Shown here: positions 17,286 to 26,227 of the stretch, one piece after another
Layout of the letters: every line of letters starts with the position of its first letter
How positions within the stretch are numbered: position 1 is the first letter of the stretch
DNA from: Burkholderia sp. Bp8992
GTDB taxonomy: Bacteria > Pseudomonadota > Gammaproteobacteria > Burkholderiales > Burkholderiaceae
Assembly (NCBI RefSeq): GCF_003853705.1
Contig: NZ_QTQI01000027.1
Location: 42,120-106,119 of the forward strand
Length of the DNA stretch: 64,000 nt
Reading direction: 5' to 3'
Translations under genes and position numbers: made by a program
Notes under the pieces: generated by a model
Told to the model about the DNA's origin: nothing
Databases searched by the model: none
The model's input: only the letters and a program-made list of their open reading frames with translations

Positions 17286-19244
17286 TCAGGCTGCGGCAGC
17301 GGCGCGCGCGGCCGCACGGCGGCCGAGCCACGCGTCGACCAGTTGCGTGAAGTTGCCGGCGACTTCGTCGATCAGCGCCTGGTCGTCGATGCGGCCGGCG
17401 AACCAGTTCAGCGATGCATCGGCCCACAGCGTGCGCCCGACCATGAAGCCCTTGACGATCGGGTTGGTTGCCGAGCGGAAGCTGTCGACGAGGTATTGCA
17501 GCGGCTGGTTCAGGCCGAGGATCACCGCGCCGCGGCAGTGCGGGTCGCGCTCGGCGATCAGCGCGGCGAGCCGGGTCCAGCCGTCTGCGCTCAGCGGCGT
17601 GAGCTTCCACCATTCGGGCTTCACGCCGAGGTTGTAGAAGCGCGCGACCGTGCGCAGCACCGCGTCGTCCTCGGTGCCGGCCGGCGTGACCGCGCGCGGC
17701 GGAATCATTTCGAGCAGCAGCTCGTTGCCGCTGGCGCGCGTGGCTTCCCACAGTTCCAGCACGCGCTGCTCCTGCTCGACGCGCAGGTCGACGTCGTCGT
17801 CCGGGTGATAGTGGACGAGGCATTTCACGACCTGTTCGGTCGGCCAGTGCGTGAGCGACGAGCCGACCGAGCGCGTCTCGTCGAAGCGCAGCGGCCGCGA
17901 GCCCGGCAGCTCGACCGGGCGGCCGACCCACCAGCCGCGCCCGGTGGCCGACGCGAGTGCGTCGCTGCCGTACGCGCCGCCGTCGATCAGCACGCCGACC
18001 TGGCCTTCGAGATGACGCTCGCGCTCGACCTGCTCGACCGCGCGCACGAGCAGCCGCTTCAGCGTCTTGATGCGCGCTTCGTCCGCGCCGGCCTGCACCG
18101 CGAGTTCGTAGAACTGGCTGCGATGGTCGAACGCCATCACGCACAGGTCGTCCCAGTCGCGGCGGGGCACCGTCACGCGGTGCAGGTGGGCGAGCGTGCG
18201 GTCGGCATCGACCACCGGATTGCGGCTGCCGTCGAACCAGTGTGCGAGTTCGGCCGGCGTCGGCATCGCGGCCGAGCACGCGTGGCGCGACACGACGATC
18301 GCGCCGCACGCGTTCGCGATGCGCGTCGCGTCGGCCCAGTCGCTCCCGCGCAGCAGCCCCGACAGCAGGCCCGACAGGAATGCGTCGCCCGCGCCGAGCA
18401 CGTTGAGGACCTCGACGCGCTCGCCGAGGAAGGTCGGTGCAGCGTCGATGCCGGCCGGAATGTCGCCTTCGATCACGCAGCAGCCGAGCGCGCCGCGCTT
18501 GACGACGAGCGTCGCGTTCGTGATCGCGCGCACCGCCTGCAACGAGCCGATCAGGTCGTGCGGCACGCCGCCCGCGATCAGGAATTCCTCTTCGGTACCG
18601 ACCAGCAGGTCGAATTCGCCGAGCACCTGCTGCAGCTGCCGCGTCACCTGCGCATCGGGCACGTAGCGGTTCTCGCCGGCGCCGCGCGCGGTGAGTCCCC
18701 ACAGCACCGGCCGATAGTCGATGTCCAGGATGCGGACGGCACCGTGGCGGCGCGCATACGTCAACGCAGTCAGCGACGCCTCGCGCGTGCCCGGCGTCGA
18801 CAGGTGCGTGCCGGTGATCGCGAGTGCGCGGCAACCGGCGATGAAGTCCTCGCTGATCTCGTCGGCGCGCACGGCCATGTCCGCGCAGTTCTCGCGCACG
18901 AACAGCAGCGGGAAGGTGTCGCGATCCTTCAGCCCGAGCAGCACCAGCGCGGTGAGGCGCTCACGGTCGGTCTGCAGCTGGCTCGTGTCGCAGCCTTCGC
19001 GCTCGAGCGTCTCGCGCAGGAAGCGGCCCATCTGCTCGTCGCCGACGCGCGAGATCATCGCGGTCTTCAGCCCGAGCCGCGCGACGCCGAACGCGACGTT
19101 GCCCGACGAGCCGCCGAGATACATCTGGAAGCTGCGCGCGTCCTCGAGGCGGCTGCCGTACTGCTGCGCATAGAGATCCACGGCCACGCGGCCGAGGCAG
19201 GCGAGATCGATGGGGCGGTCACTCGGAAAGTTCAGCTGGCTCAT
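17286..19244 (-). CDS. iolC: Bifunctional 5-dehydro-2-deoxygluconokinase / 5-dehydro-2-deoxyphosphogluconate aldolase (IolC-DUF2090 fusion)
   Basis: A 652-residue two-domain protein. Residues 1 to about 335 are a PfkB-family sugar kinase (IolC) with N-terminal GGSSGNVAFGVARLG and the catalytic-base motif VLNVLGAGDAFLSG. Residues from about 345 to the end form a DUF2090 TIM barrel, taken to replace the separate IolJ aldolase that splits the phosphorylated product into DHAP and malonate semialdehyde. No separate iolJ is visible in the window, which fits the fusion. I chose ATG 19244; a GTG at 19256 is four codons upstream. It is the first gene of the minus-strand iol operon and faces the transporter operon. 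Confidence 0.94.
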   Translation of the reverse strand: MSQLNFPSDRPIDLACLGRVAVDLYAQQYGSRLEDARSFQMYLGGSSGNVAFGVARLGLKTAMISRVGDEQMGRFLRETLEREGCDTSQLQTDRERLTALVLLGLKDRDTFPLLFVRENCADMAVRADEISEDFIAGCRALAITGTHLSTPGTREASLTALTYARRHGAVRILDIDYRPVLWGLTARGAGENRYVPDAQVTRQLQQVLGEFDLLVGTEEEFLIAGGVPHDLIGSLQAVRAITNATLVVKRGALGCCVIEGDIPAGIDAAPTFLGERVEVLNVLGAGDAFLSGLLSGLLRGSDWADATRIANACGAIVVSRHACSAAMPTPAELAHWFDGSRNPVVDADRTLAHLHRVTVPRRDWDDLCVMAFDHRSQFYELAVQAGADEARIKTLKRLLVRAVEQVERERHLEGQVGVLIDGGAYGSDALASATGRGWWVGRPVELPGSRPLRFDETRSVGSSLTHWPTEQVVKCLVHYHPDDDVDLRVEQEQRVLELWEATRASGNELLLEMIPPRAVTPAGTEDDAVLRTVARFYNLGVKPEWWKLTPLSADGWTRLAALIAERDPHCRGAVILGLNQPLQYLVDSFRSATNPIVKGFMVGRTLWADASLNWFAGRIDDQALIDEVAGNFTQLVDAWLGRRAAARAAAAA

Positions 19245-19388
19245 ATCACGTGTCACGCTCGCGGCCGGCGGTCGGCGTTGCCGGCAGATTAGGGGACCGA
19301 TCCTGTGGCGGCTGTCCGCAGCGGGTGCTGCACGACGCGAGACTGCCTGCCGCGGGGAATCGGGCTACGGACGCAGTCTAGACTTTTT

Positions 19389-19402
19389 GGAAATCCAGTT
19401 CC
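19389..19402. promoter_or_regulatory. Candidate IolR (RpiR-type) operator 1
   Basis: GGAAATCCAGTTCC is a perfect GGAA-N6-TTCC. From memory this is the motif reported for the RpiR-type inositol repressor of rhizobia. An RpiR-type gene lies at 27684 in the same locus. Confidence 0.65.
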
Positions 19403-19418
19403 CTAGGTGAAATCACGT

Positions 19419-19432
19419 AGAAATAAATTTCC
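19419..19432. promoter_or_regulatory. Candidate IolR operator 2
   Basis: AGAAATAAATTTCC matches GGAA-N6-TTCC at seven of eight defined positions. It begins exactly 30 bp after operator 1, about three helical turns, so both sites face the same side of the DNA. Confidence 0.5.
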
Positions 19433-19560
19433 AAATTTTCGAGGAAGTGATCTACAGTTTCATCCGGATGCTTCAGTCCCGATCGGACCAGATCGGACTC
19501 GGCCCGGCGGCGCGCAACGCGCCGTCTTCCGCCCCCCGGAGATGAGGAGACAGATTGATC

Positions 19561-20487
19561 ATGAAGACCAAGCTGATGGCCGTCGCGGCCGCCGCGATCC
19601 TGGCTGCGCCGCTCGCGCATGCCGAGAAGATCGGCGTGACGATGGCATCGTTCGACGACACGTTCCTGACCATCCTGCGCAACAGCATCGCCGATTCGGC
19701 GAAGAAGGACGGTGCGACGGTGCAGATCGAGGACGGCGGCAATGACGTCGGCAAGCAGTTGAGCCAGGTCCAGAACATGATCGCGCAGAAGGTCGACGCG
19801 ATCATCGTGAATCCGGTCGATACCGACGCGACGCCGAAGATCACGAAGATGGTGACCGCGGCGAAGATCCCGCTCATCTACGTGAACCGCAAGCCGGTCG
19901 ATTTCGACAAGCTGCCGGCCGGCGTCGCGGTCGTCGCCTCCGACGAAAAGCAGTCGGGCACGCTGCAGGCGCGCCAGGTGTGCAAGCTGCTCGGCGGCAA
20001 GGGCGACCTCCTGGTGCTGATGGGCGAGCTGTCCAACGAATCGGCGCGCGCCCGCACCAAGGACATCGAGGACGTGATCGCGACGAAGGATTGCTCGGGC
20101 ATGAAGATCGTCGACAAGCGCGAAGGCAAGTGGAGCCGCACGCAGGGCCAGGACATCACGATGAACTGGCTGAGCTCCGGGACGAAGTTCGACGCGATCG
20201 TGTCGAACAACGACGAGATGGCGATCGGCGCGATCAACGCGCTGAAGGCCGCGCGCAAGCTGACACCGAAGACGGTCGTCGCGGGCATCGACGCGACGCC
20301 CGACGGGCTCGCGGCGATGAAGGCCGGCGAGCTGAAGGTGTCGGTGTACCAGAACGCGACCGGGCAGGGCGCGCAGGCCGTGGCGGCCGCGCTGAAGCTC
20401 GCGAAGAAGCAGCCGGTCGACCGCTACGTGAACGTGCCGTTCGAGCTCGTGACGCCCGAGAACATGAACCAGTACGCCAAGCACTGA
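19561..20487 (+). CDS. Inositol ABC transporter periplasmic substrate-binding protein (ribose-type)
   Basis: A 308-residue periplasmic binding protein of the ribose/xylose family (Peripla_BP_4). The signal peptide is evident: [20 protein letters not shown] followed by A, with cleavage expected after AHA (residue 21). The mature protein starts [20 protein letters not shown]. An ATPase and a permease follow, and the iol operon is divergent, so myo-inositol is the likely ligand. Ligand identity is inference from context. I chose ATG 19561; the in-frame TTG two codons upstream is less likely. Regulation by the RpiR-type protein through the 19389/19419 sites is proposed. Confidence 0.92.
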   Translation: MKTKLMAVAAAAILAAPLAHAEKIGVTMASFDDTFLTILRNSIADSAKKDGATVQIEDGGNDVGKQLSQVQNMIAQKVDAIIVNPVDTDATPKITKMVTAAKIPLIYVNRKPVDFDKLPAGVAVVASDEKQSGTLQARQVCKLLGGKGDLLVLMGELSNESARARTKDIEDVIATKDCSGMKIVDKREGKWSRTQGQDITMNWLSSGTKFDAIVSNNDEMAIGAINALKAARKLTPKTVVAGIDATPDGLAAMKAGELKVSVYQNATGQGAQAVAAALKLAKKQPVDRYVNVPFELVTPENMNQYAKH

Positions 20488-20555
20488 CCGGCGGTCCGTT
20501 GAACTGCGCGGGCCCGGCGCGACCGGGTTCGCGCGCGATTTGTCGAGGAACGTCC

Positions 20556-22133
20556 ATGTTTACAGCCAGGGTCGCGCGCCCGATGGCCGGCGGCGATACA
20601 CCGACCGCCTCGTCCGGCGGATCGTCCGCCACGCCGGCTTCTCCCGCGGCCGACTGCGTGCTCGAGGTGCGCGGCGTCGGCAAGTCCTTCCCCGGCGTCG
20701 TCGCGCTCGACGGCGTGCAGTTCCGCGTGCGCCGCGGCACCGTTCATGCGCTGATGGGCGAGAACGGCGCGGGCAAGTCCACGCTGATGAAAATCATTGC
20801 GGGCGTCTACACGCCCGACCAGGGCGAGATCCTGATCAACGGCGAGCCGGTCGTGCTGAACGGTCCGCTCGATGCGCTCGACCGCGGGATCGCGATGATC
20901 CACCAGGAACTGAACCTGATGCCGTACATGACGGTCGCGGAGAACATCTGGATCCGCCGCGAACCGAAGAACCGCTTCGGCCTGATCGATCACGCCGAGC
21001 TGCGCCGCCGCACGGCCGCGCTGTTCGAGCGGCTGTCGATCGACATCGATCCGGAAACCGATGTGCGCACGCTGACGGTCGCGAGCCGCCAGATGGTCGA
21101 GATCGCGAAGGCCGTGTCGTTCGACTCGGACGTGCTGATCATGGACGAGCCGACCTCCGCGCTGACCGACAAGGAAGTCACGCACCTGTTCCGGATCATT
21201 CGCCAGCTGCGCGAGCAGGGCAAGGGCATCGTCTACATCACGCACAAGATGAACGAGCTGTTCGAGATCGCCGACGAGTTCTCGGTGTTCCGCGACGGCA
21301 AGTACATCGGCACGCACGCGTCGAGCGACGTCACGCGCGACGACATCATCCGCATGATGGTCGGGCGCGAGATCACGCAGATGTTCCCGAAGGAAGACGT
21401 GCCGATCGGCGACGTCGTGCTGTCGGTGAAGGATCTCTGCGTCGACGGCGTGTTCCGCGACGTGAGCTTCGAGCTGCGCGCCGGCGAAATTCTCGGCGTC
21501 GCGGGCCTCGTCGGCTCGGGGCGCTCGAACGTCGCGGAAGCGCTGTTCGGCGTCGTGCCGGCCACCTCGGGCGAGATCCGCATCGACGGCAAGCCGGTGC
21601 GGATCGCGACGCCCGCGCAGGCGATGAAGCATGGCATGGCGTTCCTCACCGAGGATCGCAAGGATTCCGGCTGCTTCCTGAATCTCGACCTGCTCGCGAA
21701 CATGGAAGCGGCGGTGCTCAGCAACCGCTACGTGAAGTTCAACTTCGTGCAGCACGCGCAATTGAAGCGCGACTGCGAGGAAATGAGCCGGATGCTGCGC
21801 GTGAAGTCGCCCGGGCTGCACGAGGAAATCCAGAACCTGTCGGGCGGCAACCAGCAGAAGGTGCTGATCGGCCGCTGGCTCCTCACGCAGCCGCGCATCC
21901 TGATCCTCGACGAACCGACGCGCGGCATCGACGTCGGCGCGAAGGCCGAGATCCACCGGCTCGTCAGCGCGCTCGCCGGCAAGGGTGTCGCGGTGCTGAT
22001 GATCTCGTCGGAAATGCCGGAAGTGCTGGGGATGAGCGATCGCGTGATGGTGATGCACGAAGGGCGCATGACCGGCATCGTCGATCGCAAGGACGCCGAC
22101 CAGGTCCGCATCATGGATCTCGCGTCGCGCTGA
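20556..22133 (+). CDS. Inositol ABC transporter ATP-binding protein (two NBDs)
   Basis: A 525-residue sugar-ABC ATPase with two fused nucleotide-binding domains (RbsA/MglA type). NBD1: Walker [10 protein letters not shown] near residue 69 and Walker [16 protein letters not shown]2: degenerate Walker [10 protein letters not shown], signature LSGGNQQK and Walker [13 protein letters not shown]. The Lys-to-Arg change in NBD2 is normal for this family. The first 35 residues are a low-complexity Ser/Ala/Pro leader. It starts at ATG 20556 with GAGGAA upstream, 68 bases after the binding-protein gene. Confidence 0.94.
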   Translation: MFTARVARPMAGGDTPTASSGGSSATPASPAADCVLEVRGVGKSFPGVVALDGVQFRVRRGTVHALMGENGAGKSTLMKIIAGVYTPDQGEILINGEPVVLNGPLDALDRGIAMIHQELNLMPYMTVAENIWIRREPKNRFGLIDHAELRRRTAALFERLSIDIDPETDVRTLTVASRQMVEIAKAVSFDSDVLIMDEPTSALTDKEVTHLFRIIRQLREQGKGIVYITHKMNELFEIADEFSVFRDGKYIGTHASSDVTRDDIIRMMVGREITQMFPKEDVPIGDVVLSVKDLCVDGVFRDVSFELRAGEILGVAGLVGSGRSNVAEALFGVVPATSGEIRIDGKPVRIATPAQAMKHGMAFLTEDRKDSGCFLNLDLLANMEAAVLSNRYVKFNFVQHAQLKRDCEEMSRMLRVKSPGLHEEIQNLSGGNQQKVLIGRWLLTQPRILILDEPTRGIDVGAKAEIHRLVSALAGKGVAVLMISSEMPEVLGMSDRVMVMHEGRMTGIVDRKDADQVRIMDLASR

Positions 22134-22160
22134 GCCGAAACAAGATTGGAGACAACTGAA

Positions 22161-23186
22161 ATGGGCAACCTGAACCCGGTCGCGGATGCGCAGACCATGA
22201 CACTCAAGTCGCGGCACACGAAATGGCCGCCCGAGCTGAGCATCTTCCTCGTGCTGGTCGGCATCAGCCTGTTCTTCGAGATCGTCGGCTGGATCGTCGT
22301 CGGCCAGAGCTTCCTGTTCAATGCCGAGCGGCTCGAGATCATCGTGCTGCAGATGGCCGTGATCGGCATCATCGCGGTCGGCGTGAACCTCGTGATCATC
22401 ACCAGCGGGATCGACCTGTCGTCGGGGTCGGTCGTCGCGGCCGCGGCCGTCGTGTCGGCGAGCCTCGCGCAGGTGTCCGATTTCCCGCGCGCGGTGTTTC
22501 CGCACCTCACTGATCTGCCGATCATCTGGCCCGTGCTGGCCGGCGTGTGCGTCGGGCTGCTGGTCGGGCTGCTGAATGGCTCGCTGATCGCGATGACGGG
22601 CATCCCGCCGTTCATCGCGACCCTCGGCACGATGGTCGCCGCGCGCGGCTTCGCGAAGTGGTTCACCAACGGGATGCCGGTGTCGATGCTGACCGACCAG
22701 TTCGCGGCCATCGGCGCGGGCGCCAATCCGGTGATCATCTTTGTCGTGATCGCCGCGATCTTCCACGTCGTGCTGCGCTACACGCGCTTCGGCAAGTACA
22801 CCTACGCGATCGGCGCGAACCGCCACGCGGCCGTCGTGTCGGGCATCAACGTCACGCGGCACCTGATCTTCGTCTATGCGATCGCGGGCCTGTTGAGCGG
22901 CATCGCGGGCACCGTGACGGCCGCGCGTGCGATTTCCGGCCAGTCGGGCATGGGCGTGATGTACGAGCTCGATGCGATCGCGGCCGTCGTGATCGGCGGC
23001 ACGTCGCTGTCGGGCGGCCTCGGCCGTGTGACAGGCACTGTGATCGGCGTGCTGATCCTCGGCGTGATGACGTCGGGCTTCACGTTCATCCGCATCGACG
23101 CGTATTACCAGGAGATGGTGAAGGGCGCGATCATCGTCGCGGCCGTGATCGCCGACCAGTACCGCAACAAGAAGTCGCGTCGCTGA
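22161..23186 (+). CDS. Inositol ABC transporter permease (RbsC-like)
   Basis: A 341-residue permease of the ribose/xylose/galactoside class, with about eight to ten hydrophobic segments. Family marks are VNLVIITSGIDLSSGSVVA near residue 75 and the cytoplasmic loop AVVIGGTSLSGGLGRVTGT near residue 275. It begins at ATG 22161 with TTGGAGA as Shine-Dalgarno and follows the ATPase by 27 bases. It is the membrane channel of the proposed inositol importer. Confidence 0.94.
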   Translation: MGNLNPVADAQTMTLKSRHTKWPPELSIFLVLVGISLFFEIVGWIVVGQSFLFNAERLEIIVLQMAVIGIIAVGVNLVIITSGIDLSSGSVVAAAAVVSASLAQVSDFPRAVFPHLTDLPIIWPVLAGVCVGLLVGLLNGSLIAMTGIPPFIATLGTMVAARGFAKWFTNGMPVSMLTDQFAAIGAGANPVIIFVVIAAIFHVVLRYTRFGKYTYAIGANRHAAVVSGINVTRHLIFVYAIAGLLSGIAGTVTAARAISGQSGMGVMYELDAIAAVVIGGTSLSGGLGRVTGTVIGVLILGVMTSGFTFIRIDAYYQEMVKGAIIVAAVIADQYRNKKSRR

Positions 23187-23229
23187 GCGCGCGCGTGAGC
23201 CCCGAATCTCCCTTCACGAAGGACACCCG

Positions 23230-24141
23230 ATGAAGATCGCGCTGGACCCCTACATGATTCGCCACCTGCCGCTCGACCGGCTGCCGCACGCGGTGGCCGA
23301 GCTCGGCTACGACCAGATCGAGCTGTCGCCGCGCAGCGACTTTCTCGACTGGTGGGTGATGCCGCGTGCGACGCGCGAGCGCATGGCCGCGTTCCGCCAG
23401 GCGATGCGCGCGAGCGGCGTCGGCCTCGCGTCCCTGCAGCCGATGTACCGCTGGGCGAGCCCGTTCGAGGACGAGCGGCAATGGGCCGTACGCTGCTGGA
23501 AGAAGGCGATCGAGGTGGCGGTCGAGATGGAGTGCACGCTGATGGTGTCGGAGTTCGGCCGTGGTGCGTCGCCCGAGCGTTCGGTCGGCGAGCGGCCGGG
23601 CGCGAACCCGAAGGAGCTGTGCGAGGCCGCGTGGTTCCGCTCGATGGACGAACTGCTGCCGATTCTCGAGCGCGAACGCATCGTGCTGTCGGTCGAGCCG
23701 CATCCGGAAGACTGGATAGAGCAGCTGCAGCCGGCGATCGACATCGTCACGAACCTCGCTTCGCCGTCGCTGAAGCTGTCGTATATCGCGCCGCACACGT
23801 TCTACTACGGCGACGACATGGCCGCGATGATCGCGGCCGCCGCGCCGATCCTCGCGCACGTGCGCGTAGCCGACACGTTCGACCACCGCAAGAGCAGCCA
23901 GCTGCGCTACATCGTGAACCCGCCCGGCTCGAACCAGATCCGCGTGCACCAGCACCTCGACATCGGGCAGGGCGAGATCGACTGGGACGTGTTTTTCCGC
24001 GCGCTCGGCGCGGCCGGCTTCGACGGCGTGATGTCGTCGTGCGTGTTCGCGTGGGAAGACCGCGCGGAAGCGTCGTCGCGCTACATGCGCGACGAGATCC
24101 AGCGCTACGTCGATCGCCATTTCGATCGCGCCGCGCGCTGA
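23230..24141 (+). CDS. Sugar phosphate isomerase/epimerase family protein in iol locus (IolH-like position)
   Basis: A 303-residue xylose-isomerase-like TIM-barrel protein (AP endonuclease family 2 fold). It begins MKIALDPYMIRHLPLDRLPH, has SVEPHPEDW near residue 155 as a likely metal-binding strand, and HQHLDIGQGEIDW near residue 240. It differs clearly from IolE at 14361. It is the fourth gene of the transporter operon, 43 bases after the permease. Similar genes in other iol loci are called iolH or iolI (inosose isomerase), but the sequence does not let me choose, so I leave the symbol blank. Confidence 0.82.
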   Translation: MKIALDPYMIRHLPLDRLPHAVAELGYDQIELSPRSDFLDWWVMPRATRERMAAFRQAMRASGVGLASLQPMYRWASPFEDERQWAVRCWKKAIEVAVEMECTLMVSEFGRGASPERSVGERPGANPKELCEAAWFRSMDELLPILERERIVLSVEPHPEDWIEQLQPAIDIVTNLASPSLKLSYIAPHTFYYGDDMAAMIAAAAPILAHVRVADTFDHRKSSQLRYIVNPPGSNQIRVHQHLDIGQGEIDWDVFFRALGAAGFDGVMSSCVFAWEDRAEASSRYMRDEIQRYVDRHFDRAAR

Positions 24142-24207
24142 CCGCTGACCGATTGCTGACCGGCGCGGCACGGGCCGCGCCGCTGATGAACGACTGGAGA
24201 CTCGTAG

Positions 24208-25221
24208 ATGACCTTGCAAATCGGCGTGATCGGCTGCGGCGCGATCGGCCAGGACCATATCCGCAGACTGACCCGCACGCTGTCCGGTGCGCGCGTCGTG
24301 GCCGTCAACGACATCGATCCGCAGCAGGCGCGCGACGCGGTGACGAAATACGGGCTCGACGCCGAGATCTACGGCGACGGCCACGAAGTGGTCGCGGCCG
24401 CCGACGTGCAGGCCGTGCTCGTCACGTCGTGGGGGCCGACGCACGAAGCGTTCGTGCTCGACGCGATCGCGCACGGCAAGCCGGTGTTCTGCGAGAAGCC
24501 CTTGGCCGTCACGGCCGACGGCTGCATGCGGATCGTCGAAGCCGAAGTCGCGCACGGCAAGCGGCTCGTGCAGGTCGGCTTCATGCGGCCGTACGACGAA
24601 GGCTATCGCGCGCTGAAGCGCGTGATCGACAGCGGCCAGATCGGCGCGCCGCTGATGCTGCATTGCGCGCACCGCAACCAGTCGGTCGGCGAGCGCTACA
24701 CGACCGACATGGCGATCACCGACACGCTGATCCACGAACTCGACGTGCTGCGCTGGCTGCTCGGCGAGGATTACACGAGCGCGCAGGTCGTCTATCCGAA
24801 GAATACGCGCCATGCGAGCGCGCATCTCGCCGATCCGCAGATCGTGCTGCTCGAAACCGCGAGCGGCGTGCGCATCGATGTCGAGATCTTCGTGAACTGC
24901 CAGTACGGCTACGACATCCAGTGCGAGGTGGTCGGCGAGCAGGGCATCGCGAAGCTGCCCGATCCGCCGGCCGTCGGGCTCAAGCATGCGGCGCGGCAGT
25001 CGGTCGAGATCATGACCGACTGGAAGGAGCGCTTCATCGCGTCGTACGACGTCGAGCTGCAGGCTTTTATCGACGGCGTGCGGCAGGGCGCGCTGACCGG
25101 CCCGTCCGCGTGGGACGGCTATGCGGCGGCGGTCGCGGCCGACGCATGCGTGCGGGCACAGCAGAGCGGCGCGGTCGAGGCGATCGCGATGGCCGATCGT
25201 CCCGCGTTCTATCGCGGCTGA
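24208..25221 (+). CDS. iolG: Inositol 2-dehydrogenase (Gfo/Idh/MocA family)
   Basis: A 337-residue Gfo/Idh/MocA oxidoreductase expected to oxidise myo-inositol to scyllo-inosose with NAD+. The Rossmann motif is [12 protein letters not shown] (residues 6-17). The catalytic-lysine motif CEKPLAV lies near residue 95, and the active-site D-x3-H is in [13 protein letters not shown]. The sequence [15 protein letters not shown] is characteristic of IolG-type proteins. It sits inside the transporter operon between the two TIM-barrel genes, starting MTLQIG at 24208. A second family member at 26228 is more distant, so I give iolG to this one. Confidence 0.92.
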   Translation: MTLQIGVIGCGAIGQDHIRRLTRTLSGARVVAVNDIDPQQARDAVTKYGLDAEIYGDGHEVVAAADVQAVLVTSWGPTHEAFVLDAIAHGKPVFCEKPLAVTADGCMRIVEAEVAHGKRLVQVGFMRPYDEGYRALKRVIDSGQIGAPLMLHCAHRNQSVGERYTTDMAITDTLIHELDVLRWLLGEDYTSAQVVYPKNTRHASAHLADPQIVLLETASGVRIDVEIFVNCQYGYDIQCEVVGEQGIAKLPDPPAVGLKHAARQSVEIMTDWKERFIASYDVELQAFIDGVRQGALTGPSAWDGYAAAVAADACVRAQQSGAVEAIAMADRPAFYRG

Positions 25222-25261
25222 CCCACGGCTTGCCTGCCGCTTGCTTACCGGACCGACCGAC

Positions 25262-26188
25262 ATGACGATGAAGATTGGCTGCGCCCCGTGCTGCTGGGGC
25301 GTCGACGACGTGAAGAACCCGCATCTGCCGCCGTGGCGGCACGTGCTCGCCGAGGCCGCGCAGGCCGGCTACTCGGGCATCGAGCTCGGGCCGTACGGCT
25401 ACATCCCGCTCGACCTCGACGTGGTGAGCGCCGAGCTCGACCGCCAGCGCCTGAGCATCACGGCCGGCACGATCTTCGACGATCTTGTATCGCCGGAGAA
25501 CCTGCCGAACCTGCTGCGCCAGACGCGCGACATCTGTGCGCTGATCACGCGGCTGCCGAAGCTGCCGACGCAGGACGGCCAGCGCTACGCGGCGCCGTAC
25601 CTGGTCGTGATGGACTGGGGCCACGAGGAACGCGACTACGCGGCCGGCCACGGCGACCGCGCGCCGCGTTTGTCCGACGAGCGCTGGGCGCGGATGGTCG
25701 ACCATATCCGGCAGATCGCGACGATCGCACGCGACGAGTTCGGCGTGCGCGCGGTGATTCATCCGCACGCGGGCGGCTATATCGAGTTCGCGGACGAGAT
25801 CGACCGGATCGTCGGCGATATTGCGGCCGACACGGCCGGCCTGTGTCTCGACACCGGCCACCTGTACTACTCGGGCATGGACCCGGAATCGTGGTTGCGC
25901 CGCCATGCGGCGCGTCTCGACTACGTGCATTTCAAGGACATCGACGCAGCGGTATACGACGCGGTGATGGGCGAGCACATCGCGTTCTTCGCCGCCTGCG
26001 CGCGCGGCGTGATGTGCCCGATCGGCACCGGCGTGCTCGACTACCCGGCGATCCGCCGCGCGCTCACCGACATCGGCTATGCCGGCTACATCACGATCGA
26101 GCAGGAGCGCGACCCGCGCAACGCCGGCACGAGCCTGCGCGACGTTGCCGCGAGCCGCGCGTTTCTCGCGTCGGCCGGCTTTGCATGA
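25262..26188 (+). CDS. Sugar phosphate isomerase/epimerase family protein (IolE-like TIM barrel)
   Basis: A 308-residue TIM-barrel protein of the xylose-isomerase-like superfamily. Segments typical of metal-dependent members are VIHPHAGGYIEF (near residue 160), LCLDTGHLYYSG (near 195), YVHFKDID (near 220) and ITIEQERDP near the C-terminus. These resemble IolE more than the protein at 23230 does, so it may be a second inosose dehydratase or an inosose isomerase. It starts ATGACGATGAAG at 25262, 40 bases after iolG. Confidence 0.82.
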   Translation: MTMKIGCAPCCWGVDDVKNPHLPPWRHVLAEAAQAGYSGIELGPYGYIPLDLDVVSAELDRQRLSITAGTIFDDLVSPENLPNLLRQTRDICALITRLPKLPTQDGQRYAAPYLVVMDWGHEERDYAAGHGDRAPRLSDERWARMVDHIRQIATIARDEFGVRAVIHPHAGGYIEFADEIDRIVGDIAADTAGLCLDTGHLYYSGMDPESWLRRHAARLDYVHFKDIDAAVYDAVMGEHIAFFAACARGVMCPIGTGVLDYPAIRRALTDIGYAGYITIEQERDPRNAGTSLRDVAASRAFLASAGFA

Positions 26189-26227
26189 CCCAAGAACCAC
26201 TGAACCCGCACCAGGAACACCACCATC

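Larger units (their letters stand above)
19245..19560. promoter_or_regulatory. Divergent iolC / inositol-transporter control region
   Basis: This 316-base gap between two divergent operons is locally AT-rich around 19385-19440, unlike its surroundings. It holds a 10-bp palindrome AGTCTAGACT (19375-19384) and two GGAA-N6-TTCC-like sites, listed separately. On the minus strand TAGACT (19380 down to 19375) could be the iolC -10, which would put the first operator over its spacer and -35 zone. I see no coding sequence in it. Confidence 0.65.

Noticed and set aside
20556-22133. Arg in place of Lys in the second Walker A of the inositol ATPase
   Set aside because: This is normal for the second NBD of RbsA/MglA-type ATPases, unlike the LivF case.
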